Source: Mytilus edulis
Taxonomy: Eukaryota > Mollusca > Bivalvia > Mytilida > Mytilidae
Assembly: GCF_963676685.1 (NCBI RefSeq)
Contig: NC_092356.1
Location: 18,215,750 to 18,279,749, forward strand
Length of the DNA stretch: 64,000 nucleotides
Direction of reading: 5' to 3'
The position numbers and the translations under genes were made by a program. This document shows, one piece after another, positions 1-10,900 of this stretch (position 1 is the first letter of the stretch; the number at the start of each line of letters is the position of its first letter). The notes under the pieces are model-generated. The model did not search any database. It had not been told where the DNA came from and saw nothing but the letters and a program-made list of their open reading frames with translations.

Positions 1-910
1 ATAACGTGGTATTGTCTGTTGTCTCGATAACATGTAAACTAATTTTGTTTGAAGATTTAACCACGGGATACTGTGTATTTCACTATAGACTTTTGGGAGA
101 GAGCATTCTGGTTAAAATATTAATATTAGATCGGAAAACAGAAAGATAATATGCTTATCAAAAGTATTTAATTCAATCGGAATCAAAGAAATGTATACAA
201 ATTATATACTGTATTTATGTTTCTAAAGAAACTAACAGTGATTGAAATCGGAATATTTTCACAGTTGCAATTAAGAAATGAAGTATTTTATATATGACGA
301 GATACTCTGCTTTGGCATTTTTGAATATTCATTTGTAAAGGAAACATAAAAATTAAATCTAACTAAATTCTTACATCCTACAAAATAAATGTTTATAAAC
401 AATAATCATTATATTTCTACGTTAATTATTTCATACCATTTTAGTATTTAGGTTTTATGAGTATTTATTATTTATTTTTTTGTATTGTAATATATCCATA
501 AAACGGAAAGTAAGATAAATTTATTAAAGTTTTGATTTTAAACGGTCGTGAATCAAATACTTGTGTGTTTTCAATTCATAAAGCATGATTTTAAATCCTT
601 GCAGCTCACAACAACCGTAAAAATAATTTACAATAATCACAACAAAATTTAAATACAACCATAATGTTGATTATTTTATACTGTTTAAGTATGGATTTAG
701 AAGTCTTTGCTTATATTTTGTATAGATATATATTCACATAGTGGAATGTTAGAATTTAAAAATGATTCATTCGATTAATAAAATGTCTATCCATAAATAC
801 TTGACGTTCGTGTTCATTGATATTAATATATATTCAAAAGAATTTGAAAAAAAATACTAACAGGAACGTTAGTGTATTATAAAATTTTAATTCAATTTTT
901 GTTTGTATGT
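1..910. other. AT-rich stretch, no gene seen
   Basis: Long A/T runs with stops in all frames. I recognise no exon, repeat family or RNA gene before the retrozyme copy that starts near 917. Confidence 0.5.
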
Positions 911-916
911 TTTAAG

Positions 917-1287
917 TACTTTTGATAACTATTTACACCACTGGGTCGATGCCACTGCTGGTGGACGTTTCGTCCCCGAGGGTATCACCAGCCCAGTAGT
1001 CAGCACTTCGGTGTTGACATCAATATCAATTATATGGTCATTTTATAAATTTTCTGTTTACAAAACTTTGAATTTTTCGAAAAACTAAGGATTTTCTTAC
1101 CCCAGGAGTAGATTACCTTAGCTGTATTTGGCACAACTTTTTGGAATTTTTGGTCCTCAATGCTCTTCAACTTTGTATTTGTTTGGCTTTTTAACTATTT
1201 TGATCTGAGCGTCACTGATGAGTCTTATGTAGACGAAACGCGCGTCTGGCGTATAAAATTATAATCCTGGTACTTTTGATAACTATT
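917..1287 (+). mobile_element. Retrozyme copy 1 (full length, hammerhead-bearing)
   Basis: A non-coding monomer of about 355-370 bp. It opens with gtacttttgataactat and closes with the same string, so one full unit plus a short overlap is present. It holds an intact hammerhead ribozyme near its 3' end and, on the opposite strand, a conserved hairpin (about 946-1000). Homologous copies lie at 5431, 12095, 15061, 18361, 31668, 39317, 39680 and 46380. From published work, animal retrozymes are non-autonomous retroelements that yield small circular RNAs. The family assignment is inference from architecture. Confidence 0.75.
1209..1252 (+). ncRNA. Type I hammerhead ribozyme, intact core
   Basis: The core reads CTGATGA at 1215-1221, stem II GTC/GAC at 1222-1224 and 1232-1234, GAAA at 1235-1238, then a very short stem III (A-U and C-G pairs around a GCGC loop) and GTC at 1244-1246, the predicted cleavage site. 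Stem I pairs GCGTCA (1209-1214) with TGGCGT (1247-1252), six pairs including two G-U wobbles. All invariant core bases are present. Confidence 0.82.
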
Positions 1288-1792
1288 AATAGTTTAACCT
1301 TATAGCATCTACATATTTGTATTATGATACGGTTCTGAAAATTGTATTCATTGTGTTGACCAACTATGATGATCCTTCACGTCTAGATTCATTCACATTA
1401 TAGATCACATTTCAAAAGCACATTATCGGTTTGCGTTCTCAAAAATTCCGGATAAAATGTCAATGAATCCGGAGTCAAAACATTTATTGTAGGTCGTTTG
1501 ACATTCGAATTCAACTATTAGATTAAGATATGTGATGACGCAAATGCGTATTCTTTTCCTGAGTATCAGTGAGATGCTTTCTATTTACTATTTTGTGCGC
1601 TAAAAGACTATTTGCATGCAATACTATTAAATTCACTCATGAAAGCTTATTTTCATTTTCGTTATCTAAATTCAGGACACGACAGAAAGAGCTTTACATG
1701 TGACTTTCAAGCACGGTCATCATTACTAACGGTATTCTGACCTCGAGTTGTTCTCTTTTGTTTCATTTTTGAGTCACTGTCTTATTATAAAC

Positions 1793-1945
1793 TTTGACCT
1801 TTACAAAAAGCTAAGGATTGTCTACCAAAGGAATAGATTCCTTAACTTTGTAATATTTAGCCTTTTAAATTTTTTCATTCGATCGTCATTGATTTTTTTT
1901 TTGTAGACTTAACTCGTGTCTGGCATATATTATTTTAATTCTGTT
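1793..1945 (+). repeat. Decayed retrozyme fragment
   Basis: Aligns by eye with the 3' half of the retrozyme (ctaaggatt, tagatt, a gtagac block and a tctggc remnant), but the hammerhead core is destroyed. Confidence 0.45.
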
Positions 1946-3090
1946 TTTTTTTTATATCTACATACCTTTTTATGTAAATTGGTTATTTTGATAGTGTGTA
2001 CCGGTATTCATAAACTTCTGAATTAAGAAATTCTTCGGCAAAACTAAGTTTCCCTGTAGAATGTTTGAATTGATTTAAGTAAAATCAGAAAATACTTAAA
2101 ATTTGAGATGTTTTATGAGACCAAAATAAGTCTCTTCATAAGATGTCCCAATCACATGCCACGGGTTTCACCGCATACAATATCTGCCATGAGTAAAGAC
2201 AGCTTCAAATACGAGTTGAGAATATAAAGTCATGTAGGAAACAAAATATAAAGATATGATAGAAAAAATAAATGCATCCACAATTCCAGATTATAAAGCA
2301 AACTGAGTGCATAAATTTATATTGCGAAAGGTTTGTGCAATTTGCATAAGTCATCCGGTTAGTAGAAATTAGGATTTGCCAAAGGGTTATAATCGGAAAA
2401 AATATGTACAATCCCAAGTAATAAATAAAATAGTCGAGCTTTAAAATAACTATTCAAATAGAAGCTGTAAATATATACTTTCAACTAGCTACTTCTATTC
2501 AAAGTCAATTGTTTCAATTCAAAAGCAAACACAAATTCAGCAACGATCTTTTGATGACCCGGCAGTCAGCGGTCTTAGGTTCATGTATTGTTTTTTTTTT
2601 ATGTAAAACAATTCAAACTTTAAAGCTAACAGTCTGATTCATATACACACTTATGAAAGAAAAACAAGAATAATATAAGATAAATTAAATCCAGATTATC
2701 AGTGGAACATTGGTAAGGCTGTAGACATGTCATTAAATCAAGGTAATTGGCCAACTATTTTTTTCTCAATGAGTTCGTAATTGCATTGACAATGCGGTTG
2801 ATAAAAATGACCAGGATATTAATAGGTGATATTAATGCAATATTCATTTAATCGACGTATTCATTTTTGATTTTTTTTTTTTTTAGATTTTTCAATAAAC
2901 TTTGGAATACGAAAAAAAAACGAAAAAACGAAAAGACAAAAAACATTAAAAAACACTACAAAAACCGAAGACTGGTCAATGTACGATCAGGTGCTCCCGA
3001 AGGTTAAAATGATGGTCAACTTCTAGCATTCTTCCTGTAACTCAGATTTTGACATGTTACAGTCGGCGAAAAGAGGACGACATGAAAGCT
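1946..3090. other. No gene recognised
   Basis: AT-rich intergenic DNA with A-runs around 2900-2945. Only short, unsupported open frames. Confidence 0.4.
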
Positions 3091-3093
3091 TAA

Positions 3094-3590
3094 TACTAAA
3101 ATTTATGATAAAAAAGATGATTTCTCATTTCCTATCGTTAATTATCCAGTTTTAGATGGTGACGTTCCTTTTCACCATCTTACGGTGTTTATATATCTCA
3201 ACTTGTACGATTCGCTCGTGTATGTAACAATGTTTTAGATTTTAACGAGAGAAATTTATGTATTACTGAAAAATTATTACACCAGGGTTTTCGATATCAC
3301 AAGCTAGTCAAAACATTTACTAAATTTTATCATCGGTATAAGGACATCATTCGGAAATATAGCTCAACATGAAGACTTCTTATATGTTCAGGTATTTCAC
3401 ATCCAATATTTTATGGAAATATTCTTTATAAAGCACAAAATTGTCAGTATTCATCTCAGAAGCTTACAAAACCTTTAAATAGACTTATTAAGAAGGGATA
3501 TAATTACGATACTGTTGTCAGGTCATTAAAGATTGCATATTTTGACGTTAATATTGATTCACTTATATGGTCTTTGCATCGGAACTAAAC
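3094..3590 (+). pseudogene. Broken C-terminal part of a retroelement polyprotein
   Basis: Conceptual translation gives conserved blocks in order: DGDVP, then after a frameshift PSYGVYISQLVRFARVC, ITEKLLHQGFRYHKL, and after a stop at about 3371 GISHPIFYGNILYK and RLIKKGYNYD. I recall these blocks from the C-terminal region of reverse-transcriptase-like ORFs annotated in lancelets, cnidarians and molluscs; I cannot name the clade with certainty. At least one frameshift and one stop make it non-functional. The catalytic RT core lies upstream of the truncation and is missing. Confidence 0.55.
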
Positions 3591-4231
3591 ACATTTATTA
3601 TTAATAAACCAGTTGTTGGCATGACACGGGTTATGTTCTTCTCATATATGTTATAATGGTATGATACTAAACCCGTCACGGGGAGGATTGTGCCTGATTT
3701 TCATATGATGAAGACATAATTTTTCAATCAGTTTAATTGAAGTCTGGAGCTGGCATGTCAGTTAACTGCTAGTAGTCTGATGTTATTTATGTATTATTGT
3801 CATTTTGTTTATTTTCTTTGGTTACATCTTCTGACATCAGACTCGGACTTCTCTTGAACTGAATTTTAATGTGCGTATTGTTATGCGTTTACTTTTCTGC
3901 ATTGGCTAGCGGTATAGGTGGAGGGTTGAGATCTCACAAACATGTTTAACCCTGCCGCATTTTTGCGCCTGTCCCAAGTCAGGAGCCTCTGGCCTTTGTT
4001 AGTCTTGTATTATTTTAACTTTATAGTTTCTTGTGTACAATTTGGAGTTTAGTATGGCGTTCATTATCACTGAACTAGTATATATTTGTTTAGGGGCTAG
4101 CTTAAGGACGCTTCCGGGTGCGGGAATTTCTCGTTGCATTAAAGACCTGTTGGTGACCTTCTGCTGTTGTCTGCTCTATGGTCGGGTTATTGTCTCTTTG
4201 GCATATTCCCCATTTCCATTCTCAATTTTAT
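3094..4231 (+). mobile_element. 5'-truncated retroelement with reverse-transcriptase-ORF tail and long 3' UTR
   Basis: A decayed coding tail (3094-3590) runs into a non-coding block repeated at 24618-25147 and, shorter still, at 29787-29935. All three copies end at the same point (ccatttccattctcaatttta) but start at different points. This is the 5'-truncation pattern of elements copied by target-primed reverse transcription. Confidence 0.6.
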
Positions 4232-4239
4232 AAGTTTTG

Positions 4240-4790
4240 GTATATATCTGAGCTGTGGTTATCAATCCACAAATATTCCATAGCGGTCAACCAAATAATG
4301 ATGGTACCGGTAAAACGTTCAAAGCGATGCATTCAACTATAGCACAGGGAACTTCTGATTCAATCGCTACGGTGAAATCAGCAACGTTAAATAATTGTTC
4401 GGTACGCAAGCTCTGTAATATCGAATCAAATTGGATGTATGATATACACCAAATGCAGGCGCTGCTGAAATGTTGCTATATAGAAATGTAAAGCTCACAA
4501 TAGGAAAGCTTTTGTCATCTAAAGCGTCGTAAAGTTAAGTTCTCAACCGGAATCGTAGTACAATTTGAGACAGACATAACTCAAAAAAGACGTAACTGTA
4601 TCTGCTGTAAACCCTATTTGAAGTCAACAATTTTGAATTATTTGGTGAGAGGAAATCATCTATAAAGCGCAATCTATAATTGTTCTTTTTTTCTTTTTCT
4701 CTTCTTGCTTTTGGGGATTTTTTTTATAGCATTTGTATTTATTTCAAGCTTAATTCATCTCGGTGACTAGAACTGTTTTGTGTTTACAAC
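4240..4790. other. No supported gene; expected place of the missing CTLD2 second-half exon
   Basis: By comparison with the intact lectin gene, the exon for the second half of CTLD2 should lie left of 4795. I see no CTLD pattern (WND-like motif or paired Cys) on the minus strand here or further left in the window. Confidence 0.4.
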
Positions 4791-4794
4791 ATAC

Positions 4795-4975
4795 CGTATT
4801 TTCATTAGCCAATTAACCACCCTCTGTGCTTCAAGATTTGGAATAATGGAATAGTCCAGACCACAAGCACTTATAGCCGGTCCAGTAGTAGTGTCAATCC
4901 AATAACAATATAGTTTTAACCCAGATGTGTATGAAACTCCATTTTCCCTACAATCTCCATAGTCGAATTTGATAA
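4795..4975 (-). CDS. Lectin left paralogue exon C' (CTLD2 first half)
   Basis: 181 nt with a TAG acceptor and a GTATGT donor. It encodes FDYGDCRENGVSYTSG, YCYWID and CGLDYSIIPNLEAQRVVNWL, near identical to exon C of the complete gene. Confidence 0.75.
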
Positions 4976-7900
4976 CTACAAATAAAAAAGATTTATTTTT
5001 TTACTCATATCGGATTCTTTTATTAGAATCACCTAACCGAACATGCATTAACGATTACGTAATATGTAGGGAAAATTTCAATTGACTGTTTTATAATAAT
5101 ATCTCTTCAAGCCGATGGATTTAGATGTTCATGATAGCTAAATAATAATATAATGCACATGAAAATGTAACTGACGCTTCGTATTTTATTAGTGCTACTG
5201 AATTATTGCCTGCTCGCAATTTTAAATACTGACAGCTTTTCTATATGCAGTGACCCTCACCATGACACATTTCGTTAGAATATCACAAATCGCACTGTGC
5301 AAAAACGTGCATAGAGAACTTAATTTAATCATTAGAGTATTACGTGTATATGGTCAATATGAATTAATACTTCTATCGTTTAAAATATTTGCATTCATTG
5401 GTTTTTTTCAACATAATGACTACCAGAATAGTTATCAAAAGTACCAGGATTATAATTGTATACGCCAGACGCGCGTTTCGTCTACATAAGACTCATCAGT
5501 GACGCTCAGATCAAAATAGTTAAATAGCCAAATAAATACAAAGTTGAAGAGAATTGACGTCCAAAATTCCAAAAAGTTGTGCCAAATATGGCTAAGGTAA
5601 TCTACTCCTGGGGTAAGAAAATCCTTAGTTTTACGAAAAATTCAAAGTTTTGTAGACAGAAAATTTATAAAAATGACCATATAATTGATATTCATGTCAA
5701 CAGCGAAGTGAAATTTAGCAGAAACTCGGGTTAAGATAACTTTAAAAACAAATACAATTACCCAAAGAGCAGAAGGCTTCGCTGTAAAGTGTACAAGATA
5801 TGTCATCCCAGTGACCATCGAAGAAGGCAACACATGTATTACTCGGGTCCATTGCATCAGTAAACGCCGAATAGGACTGTGACTTTCCACTTACGTCTAT
5901 AACTGTGTACTGTGTGGGTGTTGTGTAATTTAATGTGTATCCAATATGATATATAGCTCCGCTCGAAGATCCCCTTTAAAATAGATAATTCATGTATAAT
6001 GCATGTATATCTAAGTTATTCCTCAATTATATACTGCCTTTTCTATTTCATCGACATAATTACGCTTCTGACGCATGATATTATAAATGAAGCATTGTTG
6101 CATTTTTTTTTATAAGGAAACTGTTTAAAACCTATAGATATTCAAAATACAAAGTATTTCTACCCCAGGAATAGAATTCTTAATCTATATTTCGCAAAAA
6201 TTTGGAAATTTTGGCTCCTCAACTTCTAACTTTATGTGGATGGATTATTATATCTATCAATGAAGCTGTCGAATGTCCTTTCCTTACCTTTGTAATGCTA
6301 ACTGGTGCAAAATATAACCTGCACCACTGTCAGGTACCCATGCATAATCAAACATTCCACAGTGCGCCGTGCTATGTTGCTGAGGAGAAAAGTCAATCCA
6401 ATAACAAATGACATAATTTTCATATGTATAAGAAGCTCCCATCAATTGGCAATCTTCGTAATTGAATGTTGGTTCTAGAAAAAAAATTATAATATAGACT
6501 AAAATAATATAAGCTCTCAATTAGAGTACAATAAATTTTCTAATAAACAGAGGCGCAAATGTAATCGTCTACATTGTATCACTAGCATAACGCATTTCTA
6601 AATGTACATTTTTTCTATTCATAGAAAAATTACAATAATCCATTTCGAAATCTAATCAAAACTAGGTTATATTTTCAAAACGGGTATGTTTTGGTTGATG
6701 TGAATTCACAACAATTGAAGTTCAACCAATGGCGTCATGACACTTCGAACATTGAAATCACTCATAATACATTAGATTCTTCAACGACCTGATTATGGTC
6801 AGGTCATATGTCTCCGTACGTCATATGAATTCGTACTATGCATGTCTTTTCAATGAAAATTGTGACGTCACAATGACAGTATGAATTCTAAATAGTTCGT
6901 AAACCCTTCAGACGAGGATGTATATTATTGTGTATGTTTTGATTTATTTGATTTGTTGAGAAAGAGATAAATGCATATATGTTCAACTATCTTTTCAATG
7001 GTAGACCAACAAATGCACATAGAAAAGCGATGTTTAACAGTTATCAATAATGATAATAACAAATGTAGGCTGTTTATGATGTCGATATGAGCATATATCA
7101 ACTTCTAACTTCGTCCTAAGTCGATATCATTCTTTCAATTCGATAAATTCTTGTATCGACCGCATACAAAGGCAGACTTGGGATCAATTACATTGGAATG
7201 TAATTAATTAAATTACACATTACATTGCAAAAATGATCAAATACACTAATTACACATTACACAGTTTTTGAAATGTAATTAATTAAATTACAATTACTTT
7301 ACTAAAGTAATTAATTAAATTACACATTACATTTCATCATGATATTTTTTAACAATATTATACATATATATAAAATACATGTGTAAAATATTCATGTAAG
7401 CATAGTTTAAGCGTTGCAATGGATAATCATTAGTTATTTTAATGTTTTTTCATTTAGTCTGAATCTCTCTTGTCTGAACACTTTGACAGCAATTCTAAAC
7501 AGTCTTTAGACAGGAGCTAATTTCAGAGATATTGCTTGATCAGAACATGGAAGTTCCATGATCAGAAGATCATCATATTGATAGAAGAGGGAATTTGTTC
7601 CTATTAGCTTGCCAATACATTTAGGGGTATTTTGATATCTCAGAAATGATGTCATTTAAATTAATCATAATTAAATAAATAAATTATTATATAAAAAAAA
7701 TTTTTTTTTACTTTAAAAATATTAAAAAGTGTACTTGTCACAATATTGAAAATAATTTTTAGTACAAACAATGTATATAATGTCTAAATATTAGCAATAT
7801 TTTGCTAATTAAATAAAATACATGTAATAGCGGCAAAACCCTTGGACATTTTAATCTGATTAATTGCTGTTTGTTTTTACAGCTGTTAATTTTTATTTCT

Positions 7901-10900
7901 ATAATCCTTTTGTGTATAATAATTTAGCAAAATGGTTGTGTGCAGTGATTTTAAATTCTAATTGAAAGAAAGATTTTTCACAGTGACACATTTTTTTGTT
8001 TTTGTTTAACAAGATGATTAATTACTTATCAATCTATTAAGTAAAAAGTAAAATCACAAAAATACTGAACTTAGAGGAAAATCAATTGGGAAAGTCCATA
8101 ATCACATGGCAAAATCAAACAAAACGCATCAAAAACGAATGGACAAGAACTGTCAAATTCCTGACTTGGTACAGGCATTTTCAAATATAGAAAATGGTGG
8201 ATTAAACCTGGTTCTATAGCGCTAACCCTCTCACTTTAATGACAGTCTCATCAATTTCCGATATTTCTTAAAAACTGAACAACACTAATATATGATCCTC
8301 ACATCCTCACACTAATGTATGATCCTCACATTTTACAATTTATATTTTTAAACACAAATCCTTATCTTGAACACCATAAAAGTACATGTAATTGAAATGT
8401 AATTCAAAGTTAATTGAACATTACATGCTTTTTTCAATGTAATTAATTAAATTACCATTACATGTAATTAAAAAAATGCTCATTTACACATTACATTCAA
8501 TTACATGGAAAATTGTAATGTATTACACAAACTACCTTCACATTTTCAATTACCCCATCCCTGTACAAAGGTCATAATTGTATCATATCATACAAATTCG
8601 ATGTTTTCAATATATTACTAAGTTAAATCAGTAAGTATTGATATTATTCAGATTTATCGCCGTGCAATTTATGTATATATGTTTATTTTGTTCAGTATCA
8701 TATATTTGGTGTTGATTGAGTGGATCTCCAGCAAACATCAGCTAAATGAATTTGGATTTGCTATCGAGTAGGTTGACATTTAAAGGCATTATATACATGT
8801 ACAGCTTTTGTCGATTAAGGGACTTTATTGGTTGCAAGTTTATCCTCAGTATTCACTAACCGTTCATGAGTGCTCAACCTCTCTTATCCTGCGTTTCGCT
8901 CTATTTTAGCTTTGAGTTTGTGCGTCATTCACATACGAAAAATCGGGATGAACAAACCGCTCATTGATCATTCATTTGTAAAAGGTAGACAAGGTTATAG
9001 AAACATAAACCAACATGTTGTTCAGAGTATATCGTTTGTTGATGTGGAACTTAAGTGTTTCTCGTTTCTCGATTTGTTTTATATTAATTAGACCGTTGGC
9101 TTTCCTGTTTGAATGGTTTTACACTGGTCTTTTTGGGGGCAATGTATAGCTTGTTGTCCGGTTGGAGCCAATGTTACGTATCGAAGGCCGTACTTTGACT
9201 CATAATGGTTTACTTTTACAAATTTTGACTTGGATGAAAAGTTGTCTCATTGGCACTCATACCACATCTTCCTATTTCTATTGACTACTGGTTTATAATG
9301 TATGATAGGGTTATATATTTGATTGTTTTCTGAGGATCTTCTGATTGCCATTTCATACATAGATACGTCTGTAGATATCGTATGAAAAATGAAGTATACA
9401 GAGCATACGATGATTACCATGTTGATGTACATTTTTTCACTCTGTTAAAGAGGCCCAATAGGGGTGTCTAAGTAATCACATAATCACAATGTTTTGCCAA
9501 TATATTCACATAATCATTATTTTATTTAACAGGATAATATAATAATGAAATATACAGTCCTAGATTATCAAATAATAGTTAAATATTTGTCTAGTAATTC
9601 GCCGTTTCAGAATCTAATGCATCCTGGGTAATATTTTCAAAATGGTACACTACAACGTCCTGATGTTATAATGTCATAAACAATGGAAATTTAACCAATG
9701 ACGTGGCGTTATTTTCATTTTGGGGAAGGAACAATGAAATTACCCATGATTCTTTAGATTCTGAAATGGCTAATTATCACTATAAACATGACCACGTAAT
9801 CACATAATCATAAACCCCATGAGGAGGCTCGTTAAAGTCATATGAAACTTCAAATATAAGAAAAAGTTGAAAAGCGTTGCATATACTTGAATGGCCAAGC
9901 TTTATTATAAACAAGTATATGTGGACTTTCCTGTAAAATAAAATCTTTTCTCTTATAAAAATCTTTAGAAATGAACTGATGTTGGAATATTGTCTTCCCG
10001 TACTTTAATACGCAGATATTTCCCCGTATGTAGTAACCTTAAGTACAAGATCGTGCATGTGAACTTTTGTCACCATACAGCGCATGCGAGATTGAAAACC
10101 GTGATGACAAAAAGTAAAAAAAAAAATACACTGTAGGATAAATAGTAGTTATTGATTTTACAAAAACAAATTAAATACACGAAATAATTTAACAACTGTT
10201 AAGGATCAGTTTAATAAACAAATATGAACGCATGGAAAAATAAAAAAAAAACCATATAGAATATTATAAATTCAATGATTTCCCGCGTACTTCACGATTC
10301 TACGTTGATTGATATTCAGTGTCACAATCCGGAAAACTTCGACAAACAACTCGAAAGATAATAAGTTTGCGATTCAAAAATCACTTAATGAAATATTAAT
10401 TGTCGATAATACGTTACTGATTCGTAACGAATGTTGAAAAAAACTGTGCAAAATTGAGAACGGAAACGGAGAATATGTCAAAAAAACAACAACCCGATCA
10501 AACAGCAGATATGCATGTATCGGTTCAATAATTTCCATGACAAGTCAGAGCTGCGCTGGATAGAAATCGACCTGTGCAAGTGTACACACTTAAGACTTTG
10601 ATTGATTTTTAAATATTCAAATACGAAATAAGATATTAATTTTGGTCTGTTTTGTATTTTTTTTTTTTTATATCTTCTGAATTTTAGAACAGTTACAGAC
10701 TATGCGTTGAGGTAAATCTACCCGAAATAGGTTTAATAATGGATGTATTGTTATCACGTTTGCCTAATTGAAATTATAAGAAACTCTTTCATATGACTTT
10801 ACGAATTAATGCTATTCTGTTGTTTTTCTCCCATCCTTCGTTTAAATTGTTTAATTTTGTAATTCGTAAAGTTTTTTTATTGTGCTATTACTTTAACATT

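Noticed and set aside
903..1088. 61-codon plus-strand ORF
   Set aside because: Lies wholly within non-coding retrozyme copy 1 and shows no coding signal.
4255..4491. 78-codon plus-strand frame with Cys residues
   Set aside because: Starts with GTG, has no domain I recognise and no paralogue in the window; neither strand matches the missing CTLD2 exon.
5642..5890. 82-codon minus-strand ORF
   Set aside because: Wrong frame over the real CTLD exon B' and retrozyme sequence.
9247..9432. Minus-strand frame with a hydrophobic N-terminus (MYINMVIIVCS) as first exon of the left lectin
   Set aside because: Its possible donor is in the wrong phase for exon A', and the frame is lost in unit 3. The exons at 11511, 14526 and 17335 fit far better.
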